Notes: generated from the sequence alone by a model not told the origin. Numbered from the stretch's first letter, positions 51,382-60,673 are shown. The stretch: DNA of 64,000 nucleotides from Lysobacter sp. cf310 (GCF_900114355.1 NZ_FOSS01000008.1:30823-94822), one strand, 5' to 3'. A program made the numbers and translations.

Positions 51382-52227
51382 ATGAGCAGTTTGTCCGGCA
51401 AGACCCTCTTCATCACCGGCGCCTCGCGCGGCATCGGCCGCGCGATCGCCCTGCGCGCCGCGCGCGACGGCGCCAACATCGCGATCGCGGCCAAGTCCGA
51501 TGTCGCCAATCCCAAGCTGCCGGGCACCATCCACAGCGTCGCGGCCGAGATCGAGGCCGCCGGCGGCCGCGCGCTCGCGCTCAAGTGCGACATCCGCGAG
51601 GAGGACGAGGTTCGCGCCGCGGTCGCGGCCACCGTCGACGCCTTCGGCGGCCTCGACATCCTGGTCAACAACGCCAGCGCGATCTGGCTGCGCGGCACCC
51701 TGGACACGCCGATGAAGCGCTTCGACCTGATGCAGCAGGTCAACGCGCGCGGCAGCTTCCTGTGCGCGCAGGCCTGCCTGCCGCATCTGTTGAAGGCGCC
51801 CAACCCGCACATCCTGACCCTGGCGCCGCCGTTGAGCGTCGACCCGAAGTGGTGGGCGCCGCACACCGGCTACACCCTGGCCAAGATGGGCATGAGTTTC
51901 GTCACCCTGGGCCTGGCCGCCGAGTTCGGACCGCAGGGCGTGGCGGTCAACGCGCTGTGGCCGCGCACGGTGATCGCCACCGATGCGATCAACATGATTC
52001 CGGGCGTGCAGGCCGAACGCTGCCGCACCCCGGACATCGTCGCCGACGCCGCGCACGCGGTGCTGGTGCGGCCGGCGCAGGGCTACTACGGCCACTACCT
52101 CATCGACGACGACGTGCTGTTCGCGCTGGGCGTCACCGATTTCACGCCCTACGCGGTCGATCCGACCCAGCCCTTGCTGCCGGACCTGTTCCTGGACTTC
52201 GACAGCGCGCCCAAGCACCGGCGCTGA
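51382..52227 (+). CDS. Short-chain dehydrogenase/reductase (HSDL2-like)
   Basis: 281 residues from MSSLSGKTLFITGASRGIGR, with AAGGAG before the ATG. The nucleotide motif TGASRGIG, the NNAS block and the catalytic YTLAK are present. The blocks KSDVANPKLPGTIHSVAAEI and PPLSVDPKWWAPHTGYTLAK resemble eukaryotic HSDL2 and its bacterial relatives. The eukaryotic form has an SCP2 domain that is absent here. Substrate unknown. Confidence 0.9.
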   Translation: MSSLSGKTLFITGASRGIGRAIALRAARDGANIAIAAKSDVANPKLPGTIHSVAAEIEAAGGRALALKCDIREEDEVRAAVAATVDAFGGLDILVNNASAIWLRGTLDTPMKRFDLMQQVNARGSFLCAQACLPHLLKAPNPHILTLAPPLSVDPKWWAPHTGYTLAKMGMSFVTLGLAAEFGPQGVAVNALWPRTVIATDAINMIPGVQAERCRTPDIVADAAHAVLVRPAQGYYGHYLIDDDVLFALGVTDFTPYAVDPTQPLLPDLFLDFDSAPKHRR

Positions 52228-52259
52228 GCGAGGACGATGCCGATGGTCGAGGCAATCCG

Positions 52260-52922
52260 ATGAAGCGTTGGCTGCGGCCGCTACGTGCCCTGTTCGGCGC
52301 GTCGGAACAGGGCGACGAGGTTGTCGTCATGGATCCCGGCACGATTCTGTATTCGCTGCCGACCATCGCCATGGACGAATTGGAATTCGTCGTCCCGACC
52401 CGCGAGTCTTTCGAGGGCGCGCCGCAGTTCCACGAGGACATCTGGCGCCAGCTCGAGTTCTATCCGGGTAGCCGGCGTGAGGAAATTCAGCAGTTGTTGG
52501 TGGAATGCCAACGTTTCGAGCGTACGCATCGCCAGGGACCGGGCTGGAATCAAATCTATGCACGTCGCATCGCGCCTGCGGCGATGCTAAACGGCGCCGA
52601 TGCGCTGCAAGTTCTGGCCAGCGTGTTTGAGACCCGTCCCGGCCGCGCGCCCATCCTGACCGCTGCGAGACAGCCGTTGGGCCAAGTCAAGGGCGGCTTC
52701 AGCGTCGCCATCGCGCCCAAGATCTGGCTGTACGGGCTGCGCGACGAAGACGGGCTCGGCGTGCTGGCCGTACTGCTCGATTCCGGGGCCGACGATTTCA
52801 CGCTCACGCGCGCATTCATCGCCCTGCACCAGCAGCACGGCCTGATCCTGGTCGATTGGCGTCAGCAGATGCTGCTGGCGGGCGTGCAGCCGGACGGCGA
52901 CATCGAGGTGTGGTCCCCGTAG
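52260..52922 (+). CDS. Protein of unknown function
   Basis: 220 residues from MKRWLRPLRALFGASEQGDE. No family is recognised. There is a short basic N-terminus, then blocks such as PTIAMDELEFVVPTRESFEG, FHEDIWRQLEFYPGSRREEI and LTRAFIALHQQHGLILVDWR. No signal peptide or membrane span. It begins 32 bases after the SDR gene and may be in one operon with it. Confidence 0.65.
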   Translation: MKRWLRPLRALFGASEQGDEVVVMDPGTILYSLPTIAMDELEFVVPTRESFEGAPQFHEDIWRQLEFYPGSRREEIQQLLVECQRFERTHRQGPGWNQIYARRIAPAAMLNGADALQVLASVFETRPGRAPILTAARQPLGQVKGGFSVAIAPKIWLYGLRDEDGLGVLAVLLDSGADDFTLTRAFIALHQQHGLILVDWRQQMLLAGVQPDGDIEVWSP

Positions 52923-52967
52923 GCGCGGTGAGCGACGCTGCCGCATCGCCCACCGCCAGTCGCCGCC

Positions 52968-54563
52968 TTACTTCTTCGCCGTCGCCTTCAGCGAATCCGA
53001 CAGCGCATACATCAGGTCGACATAGAAGCGTTCGGCCTGCGCCAATCCGGCGATCTTCGAGCCGGCCTGCGGTTCCACCACCATGTATTCGTTGGGCGCG
53101 TGCGCGCCGCTGCCGTGGCCCAGGCCGCCGGCGATCATCGGCAAGCCCAGGGTCTGGGTGAATACGTAATAGGGCGCACTGCCGGCCAGGCGCGGCGCGA
53201 TGGTCGGGGTGAAACCGTATTTGCGGTAGGTGCCGATCGCCGCGCGCGACAGCGGCGCGTCCACCGAGGTCTGCGCCGGCGGATAGCCCGACAGCTGGCG
53301 CACCACGATGTCGTCGAAGCCTTGCGCGTCGAGCTGCTTGCGGATCAGGCCCAGCGCCTGCTCCGGGGTCTGGTCGGGCACCAGCCGCGAATCGACCTTG
53401 GCCACCGCGCGGTGCGGCAGGATGGTCTTGACGCCTTCGCCGGTGTAGCCGGCGACCAGGCCGTCGATGTTGAGGGTGGTATCGAACAATTCCGACGCCA
53501 CCGCCTCGCGCACGCTGCGCCCGTTCTTCCAGCGCGTCGCGCCCAGCACTTCCAGGGTCTTGGCCGCGTCCTGCTCGCGGTCGCGGATCAGGCCGTTGTA
53601 CAGGCGCTGTTCCTCGGCGTTGGGCGGACGGATCGCGTCGCGGTAGCCCGGCACCGCGATCTCGCCTTCGGGCGTGGTCAGGGTCGACAGCGCCTGCACC
53701 AGGCGCCAGGTCGGCGAATCCAGGGTCGCCGCCATCGAGCCGTGCACCTCGCTCTTCTGCGAGCCGCCGGTCTTGGCGTTGCCGCGCGCTTCCAGTTCGA
53801 AGTACAGGATGCCCTTCACGCCCAGGAACATGCTGGGCTCGCCGTCGCGGCCCTGGGTGTTCATCGGGAAGAACACGCCGTCGGCCTTGCGCAGCTGCGC
53901 TTCGTACTTGGCCACCACTTCCGGGTAGTGCGGCGAGCCGAGCTCCTCCTCGCCCTCGGCCAGCACGATCAGGTTCACCGGCGGCTTGCCGCGCACCTTG
54001 ATCATCGCCGCCAGCGCATTGAGAAACGCGCGCTGCGGGCCCTTCTGATTGGTCGCGCCGCGCGCCATCAGCACCTTGCCCAGGCCGGGCTCGTCGACCA
54101 GTTCGCCCTTGAAAGCGTCGACCTTCCAGCCGGTGGGCTCGATCGGCTGCACGTCGTACATCATGTAGACGACCAGGGTGTGCTCGGCGCCGGCGTCGTA
54201 ATACCCGTAGACGCCGGGGTGGCCGGAGGTCGGCACCAGCGCGGTGTCGCGAAAGCCCAGGCCCTGCAGATCGGCGCGCAGCAGTTCGGCCATTTCCTTG
54301 ATGCCCTGGTTCTGCGCGCTGATCGACGGCTGCCGCACCCAGCGCTGCAGCTGTTCCAGATCCTGCGCACGGTGCTGTTCGAGATAGGCGTAGATGTCGG
54401 CGTAGTCGCCGGCATAGGCCGGCACCGAAGCGGCATCGAACGCCGCGGTCTCGGTGATCGTGATCTTCGGCGCGGGCGCACCGGGCGGCGCCGCGGCGGC
54501 GGAGCCGGCGACGAGCAGGGCGGACAACAGACAGGCGAACGACGAGCGGCGCGGCTGGGTCAT
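52968..54563 (-). CDS. Exported M20-family peptidase-like protein with altered metal ligands
   Basis: 531 residues with a signal peptide (MTQPRRSSFACLLSALLVAG...). The M20/M25/M40 dipeptidase fold is clear: EGEEELGSPHYPEV, GYPPAQTSVDAPLSRAA, and GGLGHGSGAHAPNEYM near the C-terminus. In the first metal motif, normally HYDVQP, the His is Met (MMYDVQP), and the bridging Asp motif, normally GASDDKG, is GATNQKG. The Glu pair and the last His are kept. Either the metal site is changed or the protein is not a classical peptidase. AGGGA precedes the ATG. Confidence 0.85.
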   Translation of the reverse strand: MTQPRRSSFACLLSALLVAGSAAAAPPGAPAPKITITETAAFDAASVPAYAGDYADIYAYLEQHRAQDLEQLQRWVRQPSISAQNQGIKEMAELLRADLQGLGFRDTALVPTSGHPGVYGYYDAGAEHTLVVYMMYDVQPIEPTGWKVDAFKGELVDEPGLGKVLMARGATNQKGPQRAFLNALAAMIKVRGKPPVNLIVLAEGEEELGSPHYPEVVAKYEAQLRKADGVFFPMNTQGRDGEPSMFLGVKGILYFELEARGNAKTGGSQKSEVHGSMAATLDSPTWRLVQALSTLTTPEGEIAVPGYRDAIRPPNAEEQRLYNGLIRDREQDAAKTLEVLGATRWKNGRSVREAVASELFDTTLNIDGLVAGYTGEGVKTILPHRAVAKVDSRLVPDQTPEQALGLIRKQLDAQGFDDIVVRQLSGYPPAQTSVDAPLSRAAIGTYRKYGFTPTIAPRLAGSAPYYVFTQTLGLPMIAGGLGHGSGAHAPNEYMVVEPQAGSKIAGLAQAERFYVDLMYALSDSLKATAKK

Positions 54564-54713
54564 GAGCGTGGGGTCCCTGGAGTGGTCCGACGATTCTGCG
54601 CGCGCCGGACCGTTTACCGCATGACGCAGCGCACAGTGCGTCCTGGCGCATGCCGTCTTGTCGCTCGCGCGCGCCCGGGCTAAGGTCTGCGGGCTTTCCG
54701 ATCAGGGGTGGGA

Positions 54714-55112
54714 ATGTCGTACTTGCAGGGTCTGCCGGCGTTCGCCGGTTATTTCGGGGTCGGGCTGGGGTTCGTCGCCTTGTTTCTGGCGCTGTACCTG
54801 CAACTCACGCCGCATCGCGAACTGCAGTTGATCCGCGACGGCAACCTCGCCGCCAGCACCGCCCTGGCCGGCGCGCTGCTCGGCTTCTGCCTGCCGCTGG
54901 CCAGCGCGATGGCGCACAGCCTCAGCCTGATCGACCTGGCCGTGTGGGGCGCGGTCGCGATGCTGACGCAGGCTGCCGCGCATGTGCTGACCCGCTTGCT
55001 GCTGCCGGGATTTCCCGCGCGCATCGAGCGCGGCGAGCAGGCCGCCGCGCTGTTGTCCGCCACCCTGCATCTGGGCGTGGGCCTGATCAATGCCGCGGCG
55101 ATGACTTACTGA
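54714..55112 (+). CDS. DUF350 (YjfL-like) membrane protein
   Basis: 132 residues from MSYLQGLPAFAGYFGVGLGF (a GTG two codons earlier is possible). Four hydrophobic spans and the block NLAASTALAGALLGFCLPLA are typical of the DUF350/YjfL family. It is the first gene of a tight three-gene operon: 2 bases to the next ATG. E. coli has the same order in yjfL-yjfM-yjfC. Function is unknown. Confidence 0.85.
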   Translation: MSYLQGLPAFAGYFGVGLGFVALFLALYLQLTPHRELQLIRDGNLAASTALAGALLGFCLPLASAMAHSLSLIDLAVWGAVAMLTQAAAHVLTRLLLPGFPARIERGEQAAALLSATLHLGVGLINAAAMTY

Positions 55113-55114
55113 CG

Positions 55115-55555
55115 ATGGCGAAGAAGAAACGCGGCGCGTCGCAGTACACGCCCACGATCACCCGCCCCGGCCCGCTCAAGCGCAAGCGCTCCTACGCGGT
55201 GCCCTTGCTGTGGCTGGGCGCGGCCGGGCTGATCGGTTATCCGATCGTGCGCGATCTCACCGCCGAGCCGGTGCAGCGCGGCGGTTACGCCGATCGCTAC
55301 AGCTGCGAATGCGACTACAGCGATCGCTGCACCTACGAGAACGGGCGCTGGTACGGGCCCTGGTATCCGCAGAAGGCGCAGGATCCGCGCGACGAACAGG
55401 CCGGCAACCGTTGCCGCCGCCACGGCGGCTATTACGGCGGCTACGGCAACGCCGCCGGCTCCCGCGGCGACGCCGACTACCGCGCGCCTACCGTCGAGCA
55501 AGGCTACCGCGGCGGCTTCGGCCGCACCGGCGCCGCTCACTCGGTCCGTTCCTGA
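55115..55555 (+). CDS. Small single-span protein, probable YgiB/YjfM (DUF1190) counterpart
   Basis: 146 residues. A basic N-terminus (MAKKKRGASQYTP...KRKRSY) is followed by one hydrophobic span (AVPLLWLGAAGLIGYPIV). A Cys- and Tyr-rich outer part follows (SCECDY, RCTYEN, NRCRRH) with a Gly/Tyr-rich tail. The sequence itself is not clearly DUF1190, but its place between a DUF350 gene and a glutathionylspermidine-synthase-like gene equals that of YjfM. Its stop codon overlaps the next ATG (TGATG). Confidence 0.7.
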   Translation: MAKKKRGASQYTPTITRPGPLKRKRSYAVPLLWLGAAGLIGYPIVRDLTAEPVQRGGYADRYSCECDYSDRCTYENGRWYGPWYPQKAQDPRDEQAGNRCRRHGGYYGGYGNAAGSRGDADYRAPTVEQGYRGGFGRTGAAHSVRS

Positions 55556-56652
55556 TGCGCCGCGAGCGCTGCGCGCCGCGACCGGACTGGCGCGCGCGGG
55601 TCGAGGCGTTGGGCTTCGATTTCCACAGCCTCGACGGCGCCTATTGGGTCGACGACGCCTGCTACCGGTTCGGCGAAGATCAGATCGACCGCATCGAGGC
55701 CGCGACCGGCGAGCTGCACCAGCTGTGTCTGCAGGCCGCGGCCCATGTCGTCGAACGCGGCGACTATGCCGAATTGGGCTTGAGCGCGCGCGCGGCCGAA
55801 CTGGTCGAGCGCTCCTGGCGCGCGAAGGAACCGGCGCTGTACGGCCGCTTCGACCTGGCCTACGACGGCTACGGCGAACCCAAGCTGCTCGAATACAACG
55901 CCGACACCCCGACCTCGTTGTTCGAGGCCGCGGTGGTGCAGTGGTACTGGCTGGAAGACACCGCCGCCGGCACCGACCAGTTCAATCTGATCCACGAGCG
56001 CCTGGTCGAGCGCTGGCCGCAGATCCTGCCCGCCGGCGCGCAGGTGCATTTCGCCGGCTGCCTGGAGACCCCCGAGGACCGCGCCACCGTCGAATACCTG
56101 CGCGAGACCTGCGCCCAGGCCGGTTACGCCACCCAGTCGCTGGATATCGCCGAGATCGGCTGGCTGGACGCGAACTACGTCGATCTCGACGATCGCCCGA
56201 TCGCGCAGCTGTTCAAGCTCTATCCCTGGGAGTGGCTGCTGGACGAGCCTTTCGCCGAGCACCTGCCGACGGCGCCGACGCGCTGGATCGAACCGGCGTG
56301 GAAGCAACTGCTGTCGAACAAGTCGCTGCTGCCCTTGCTGTGGCGTTTGTTTCCGGGCCATCCCAACCTGCTGCCGGCCTCGCACGATCCGGCCGCGATC
56401 GACGGCCCGCTGGTCGCCAAGCCGCGCCTGGGCCGCGAAGGCGAGGGCGTGGCGATGTTCGAACGCGCGCCGCTGATGGCCGCGCCGGACACGGTCTACC
56501 AGGCCTATACGCCGCTCTACCAGAGCGCCGCCGGCCACGCCGTGCTCGGCGCCTGGGTGGTCGGCGACGTCGCCGCCGGCCTGGGCGTGCGCGAGGACGG
56601 CGACCGCATCACCCGCAATTCCAGCCGCTTCGTACCGCACTGCTTCGACTGA
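55555..56652 (+). CDS. Glutathionylspermidine synthase family protein (YgiC/YjfC-like)
   Basis: 365 residues from MRRERCAPRPDW. The ATP-grasp C-terminal part has PLVAKPRLGREGEGVAMFE, and earlier blocks FDLAYDGYGEPKLLEYNADTP and LYPWEWLLDEPFAEHL are characteristic. In E. coli the close relatives YgiC and YjfC ligate peptides or polyamines but do not make glutathionylspermidine. The overlap TGATG with the preceding gene shows translational coupling. The product of the operon is unknown. Confidence 0.9.
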   Translation: MRRERCAPRPDWRARVEALGFDFHSLDGAYWVDDACYRFGEDQIDRIEAATGELHQLCLQAAAHVVERGDYAELGLSARAAELVERSWRAKEPALYGRFDLAYDGYGEPKLLEYNADTPTSLFEAAVVQWYWLEDTAAGTDQFNLIHERLVERWPQILPAGAQVHFAGCLETPEDRATVEYLRETCAQAGYATQSLDIAEIGWLDANYVDLDDRPIAQLFKLYPWEWLLDEPFAEHLPTAPTRWIEPAWKQLLSNKSLLPLLWRLFPGHPNLLPASHDPAAIDGPLVAKPRLGREGEGVAMFERAPLMAAPDTVYQAYTPLYQSAAGHAVLGAWVVGDVAAGLGVREDGDRITRNSSRFVPHCFD

Positions 56653-56720
56653 AGCCGCGCGCCAGCGCCGGCCGCCGACTTGGGCGAGAATATGCGTTCT
56701 CCCCAACCGATCCCGCGTCG

Positions 56721-57947
56721 ATGACCGCCTCCACCGAATCGCTGTTCGCCCTTTCCGAGCGCTACTACCTGCCGGTCTACCGTCCGCGCCGGATCGTGCT
56801 CGATCACGGCCAGGGTGCGCGCATCTGGGACCGCGACGGTCGCGAATACGTGGATTTCGGCGCCGGCATCGCCGTCAACGCGCTCGGCCATGCGCATCCG
56901 GCGCTGATCGCCGCGCTGACCGAGCAGGCCGGCAAGCTCTGGCACACCAGCAACGTGTTCGTGAGCGAGCCGCCGCTGCGCCTGGCCGAAGCGCTGGTGA
57001 GCGCCTCGGGCTTCGCCGAGCGGGTGTTCTTCTGCAATTCCGGCGCCGAGGCCAACGAGGCCGCGATCAAGCTGGCGCGCAAGTGGGCCACCGCACAAGG
57101 CCGCGCGCCCGAGCGTCGCGCGATCCTGAGTTTCCGCGGCAGCTTCCACGGCCGCACCCTGGCCGCGGTCACCGCCACCGCCCAGCCCAAGTACCACGAG
57201 GGCTTCGAGCCGCTGCCGCCGGGCTTCCGCTACAGCGACTTCAACGATCTCGCCGCGGCCGAGGCCGCGATGGCCGACGGCGCGGTCTGCGCGGTGCTGG
57301 TCGAGCCGGTGCAGGGCGAGGGCGGGGTGACGCCGGCGACGGTGGAGTTCCTGCAGGGCCTGCGCGCGCTCTGCGATCGCCACGGCGCCTTGCTGATCCT
57401 GGACGAAATCCAATGCGGCATGGGCCGCACCGGCCGCTTGTTCGCCTGCCACGGTTACGAGGTCGTGCCGGACGTGGTCACGCTGGCCAAGGCGCTGGGC
57501 AGCGGCTTCCCGATCGGCGCCATGCTGGTCGGTGCGCGCGCCGGCGAAAGCATGCAGTTCGGCGCCCACGGCACCACTTTCGGCGGCAATCCGCTCGCCG
57601 CCGCGGTCGCCAACGCGGCCCTGCGCGAGCTGTCGTCGCCGGCACTGCTGGCCAACGTGCAGCGCCAGTCCGACGCCTTGCGTGCGGCCCTGGCGGCGCT
57701 GGACGCGGAGTTCTCTTTGTTCTCCGAAGTGCGCGGCCGTGGCCTGATGCTGGGCGCGCAACTGCGTCCCGAGCACGCCGGCAAGGCCGGCGAGATTCTC
57801 GACCGTTGCGTCGACCACGGCCTGCTGCTGCTGCAGGCCGGTCCCGACGTGTTGCGCTTCGTGCCGGCGCTGAACATCGCCGACGCCGATGTCGCCGAAG
57901 GCCTGGCGCGTCTGCGCGCCGCGCTGGCGACGTTCCTGGGCCGCTGA
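56721..57947 (+). CDS. argD: Acetylornithine/succinyldiaminopimelate aminotransferase
   Basis: 408 residues of class III PLP aminotransferases. The cofactor lysine lies in VTLAKALGSGFPIGAML; LLILDEIQCGMGRTGRLFA and HGTTFGGNPLA are the other signatures. NSGAEANEAAIKLAR is the phosphate-binding block. It acts in arginine and possibly lysine synthesis. Other class III transferases share the motifs, but length and blocks fit ArgD. It starts 68 bases after the YjfC-like gene. Confidence 0.88.
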   Translation: MTASTESLFALSERYYLPVYRPRRIVLDHGQGARIWDRDGREYVDFGAGIAVNALGHAHPALIAALTEQAGKLWHTSNVFVSEPPLRLAEALVSASGFAERVFFCNSGAEANEAAIKLARKWATAQGRAPERRAILSFRGSFHGRTLAAVTATAQPKYHEGFEPLPPGFRYSDFNDLAAAEAAMADGAVCAVLVEPVQGEGGVTPATVEFLQGLRALCDRHGALLILDEIQCGMGRTGRLFACHGYEVVPDVVTLAKALGSGFPIGAMLVGARAGESMQFGAHGTTFGGNPLAAAVANAALRELSSPALLANVQRQSDALRAALAALDAEFSLFSEVRGRGLMLGAQLRPEHAGKAGEILDRCVDHGLLLLQAGPDVLRFVPALNIADADVAEGLARLRAALATFLGR

Positions 57948-57964
57948 TCGCCGACCTCGGACGC

Positions 57965-58399
57965 ATGAGCGACGACGACTGCGTCTTCTGCGCGATCGTG
58001 GCCGGCACCGCGCCGGCCAGCGTCGTCTACGAAGACGAGATCGCGCTGGCCTTCGTCGATCTGCGTCAGGCCGTGAGCGGGCATGTGCTGATCGTGCCGC
58101 GCGTACATGTGCCGGATATCTATGCCCTGGACGAAGCCACCGCCGCGCACCTGATGCGGCTGGCGGTGCGGATCGCTAAGGCGCTCGCGGCCGACGGCCG
58201 CCCCGACGGACTCAGCCTGTGGCAGTCCAACGGCGCGGCGGCGATGCAGGAAGTGCCGCATGTCCATCTGCACGTGCATCCGCGCCGTCACGGCGACGGT
58301 CTGCTCGACGTGTACCCGAGCGGCTTGCCCGTGCCGGTCGCGCGCGAGGCCCTGCAAGCGCTCGCGCAGCGCATCGCCGAGCGCCTGTCCGCCCACTGA
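57965..58399 (+). CDS. HIT family protein
   Basis: 144 residues. CVFCAIVAGTAPASVVYED at the N-terminus and the catalytic histidine triad HVHLHVHPR (about residues 98-106) show an HIT hydrolase or transferase acting on nucleotide conjugates. The gene begins 17 bases after argD ends and is probably co-transcribed. Substrate unknown. Confidence 0.9.
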   Translation: MSDDDCVFCAIVAGTAPASVVYEDEIALAFVDLRQAVSGHVLIVPRVHVPDIYALDEATAAHLMRLAVRIAKALAADGRPDGLSLWQSNGAAAMQEVPHVHLHVHPRRHGDGLLDVYPSGLPVPVAREALQALAQRIAERLSAH

Positions 58400-58464
58400 C
58401 GCCGCTCACGGCCTTGGTTTTCCCTCGCAAAAACGGCCTGCAGATCTGGCATCCGCTGCTTAAT

Positions 58465-58487
58465 CAAACGATAATGATTATCGTTTG
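58465..58487. promoter_or_regulatory. Fur box
   Basis: A perfect palindrome with half-site CAAACGATAAT, a central G, and the reverse half ATTATCGTTTG. It contains the GATAATGATTATC core of the Fur consensus and lies 21 bases before the siderophore-receptor start, so iron repression of that gene is expected. Confidence 0.88.
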
Positions 58488-58508
58488 CAAAATCCAGCCG
58501 GAGACCCC

Positions 58509-60635
58509 ATGCCCCGAACTCGCCTCCACCCGGCCCCCTTGGCCGTGGCGCTCGCGCTAGTCTTGACCGCGCCGCTCGCACGCGCCCAGACCCCGTCCAG
58601 CCCCGACAGCGGCGACGCGCGCGCGGACCGGGCCACCGACCTCGACCACGTCGTCGTGCAGGGCGCCTCGACCGGCTACAAGGCCGCCAACGCGAGCACC
58701 GCGACCAAGACCGACACGCCGCTCGGCGAAACGCCGCAGGCGATCACCGTGGTCACCGGCGAGCAGATGCGCGACCAAGGCGCACAGAACATCCAGGACG
58801 CGCTCAACTACGCCGCCGGCGTGCGCTCGGAGGCCTACGGCCTGGATTCGCGCGGCGACTGGACCCTGATCCGCGGCAGCGACCCCACCGAGTATCTGGA
58901 CGGCCTGCGCGGCGCGTTCAACTACTACACCAGCACCACCCGTACCGACCCCTACATGCTCGAGCGCATCGAAGTGCTGCGCGGTCCCTCGTCCATGCTG
59001 TTCGGGCAGGGCAGCACCGCGGGCATCATCAACCTGGTCAGCAAGCGCCCGCAGGCGCAGAGCCAGCGCGAGATCGGCGTGCAGCTGGGCAGCTTCGACC
59101 GCCGCCAGATCAACGCCGACCTGACCGGCCCGCTGACCGCCGACGGCACCTGGCTGTACCGCATCGTCGCCCTCTACCGCGACAGCGACACCCAGGTCGA
59201 CCAGGTCGAGGACGACCGCCGCCTGATCGCGCCCTCGCTGACCTGGCGCCCCAACGAAGACACCTCGCTGACCTTGCTGCTGCGCTGGCAGCAGGACCGC
59301 ACCGGTTCGACCTCGCAGTTCTTCCAGTGGAGCGGCCTGGTCGCGCCGAACCCGAACGGGCCGATTCCGGCGAACCGCTTCATCGGCAATCCCGGCGACC
59401 ACTACGACACCGATCACAGCAGCGCCGGCTGGTCGTTCGAACACCGTTTCAATCCGAACTGGACCTTCCGCCAGGCGTTCCGCGCCTCGCGCAACGAAGT
59501 CGACTACGTCACCGTCTACGCCGATCCCTTCAGCAATCCGCTCAATCCCTTCATCGACCCGCAGCAGCGGGTGATCAATCGCGAGGGCTGGTTCGCCCAT
59601 AACCGGGCGCGCATGCAGAACCTGGACCAGCATGTCGAGGGCCGTTTCAAGACCGGCGCGCTCGAACACCAGATGCTGCTCGGCGTGGACGCGGTGCGTT
59701 TCAAGCAGGACGAGGCGCAGAGCTTCGACGGCGCGCCCGAACGCGGCGGCACCCTGCCGCCGATCGACGTCTACAACCCGGTCTACGCGCCGTACACGCC
59801 GCCGCCGCTGGGCCCGGCCGTGCAGACCAGCCAGCGCCAGATCGGCGTCTACCTGCAGGATCAGATGCGCATTGGCGAGCATTGGATCGTCGTCGCCGGC
59901 CTGCGTCACGACCGCGCCAAGAGCGGCAAGGTCGGCGAGGCCGACGAGAGCTCCAGCGCCACCACCAAGCGCCTGGGCCTGATGTTCCACGACTGGGCCG
60001 GCTGGTCGCCGTATGTGAGCTACAGCGAATCCTTCACGCCGGTGGCCGGCACCAACCGCAACGGTGCGCGCTACCGGCCGCAGCGCGGCGAGCAGGTCGA
60101 GGCCGGCCTCAAGTTCGAACCCGCGCAACGCGATCTGAGCTTCACTGCCGCGGCCTACGAGCTGCGCGAAGAGAACCGTCTGATCCCCGACCCCGCCAGT
60201 CCGGTCGGTAACAACATCCAGGCCGGCAAGACCAAGACCACCGGCCTGGAGCTGGAATTCGCGGGCAAGCTGACGTCCTCGCTGGACATCACCGCGCACT
60301 ACAACTATCTCGACAACGACAAGCAGTTGACGCCGGCGCCGCGCCATCAGGCCGCGGTCTGGGCCAAGCAAGCTTTCAGCCTCGGCGGCCGCGACGGCTT
60401 CGCCGCCGGCCTGGGCCTGCGCTACTTCAGCGCCTTCGCCGAACCGCCCAGCCCGACCACACCCTCGGTCCTGCTCGGCGACGCGATGCTGTCCTACGAC
60501 ACCGGCGCCTGGCGTCTGGCGCTCAACGTCAACAACCTCACCGACAAACGCTACTTCAGCTACTGCGGCGGGCGCGGCGACTGCTGGTTCGGCGCGCGTC
60601 GCAACATGGTGCTGAGCGCCAGCTACTCGTTCTGA
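58509..60635 (+). CDS. TonB-dependent siderophore receptor
   Basis: 708 residues from MPRTRLHPAPLAVA (the frame begins at 58485). The signal peptide ends LARAQ. The plug includes ETPQAITVVTGEQMRDQG, LIRGSDPTEYLDGLRGAFNY and IEVLRGPSSMLFGQGSTAGI, the typical ferric-siderophore (FhuA/FpvA-like) pattern. The barrel ends in YSF, with terminal Phe. A Fur box is at the promoter, and a terminator follows. The siderophore is not identified and no biosynthesis genes lie nearby. Confidence 0.93.
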   Translation: MPRTRLHPAPLAVALALVLTAPLARAQTPSSPDSGDARADRATDLDHVVVQGASTGYKAANASTATKTDTPLGETPQAITVVTGEQMRDQGAQNIQDALNYAAGVRSEAYGLDSRGDWTLIRGSDPTEYLDGLRGAFNYYTSTTRTDPYMLERIEVLRGPSSMLFGQGSTAGIINLVSKRPQAQSQREIGVQLGSFDRRQINADLTGPLTADGTWLYRIVALYRDSDTQVDQVEDDRRLIAPSLTWRPNEDTSLTLLLRWQQDRTGSTSQFFQWSGLVAPNPNGPIPANRFIGNPGDHYDTDHSSAGWSFEHRFNPNWTFRQAFRASRNEVDYVTVYADPFSNPLNPFIDPQQRVINREGWFAHNRARMQNLDQHVEGRFKTGALEHQMLLGVDAVRFKQDEAQSFDGAPERGGTLPPIDVYNPVYAPYTPPPLGPAVQTSQRQIGVYLQDQMRIGEHWIVVAGLRHDRAKSGKVGEADESSSATTKRLGLMFHDWAGWSPYVSYSESFTPVAGTNRNGARYRPQRGEQVEAGLKFEPAQRDLSFTAAAYELREENRLIPDPASPVGNNIQAGKTKTTGLELEFAGKLTSSLDITAHYNYLDNDKQLTPAPRHQAAVWAKQAFSLGGRDGFAAGLGLRYFSAFAEPPSPTTPSVLLGDAMLSYDTGAWRLALNVNNLTDKRYFSYCGGRGDCWFGARRNMVLSASYSF

Positions 60636-60646
60636 GCGCAAAGCAA

Positions 60647-60673
60647 AACGGGCCGACGCAAGGTCGGCCCGTT
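60647..60673. terminator. Terminator between siderophore receptor and hemL
   Basis: An 11-bp stem, AACGGGCCGAC (60647-60657) with GTCGGCCCGTT (60663-60673). On the minus strand it runs into TTTTGCTTTG, so it should end hemL transcription and may also act on the receptor gene. Confidence 0.8.

Noticed and set aside
51270..52922. One 550-codon protein covering the SDR and the next gene
   Set aside because: The first two thirds are out of frame with the SDR, which has its own AAGGAG and motifs; only the part from 52260 looks like a real gene.
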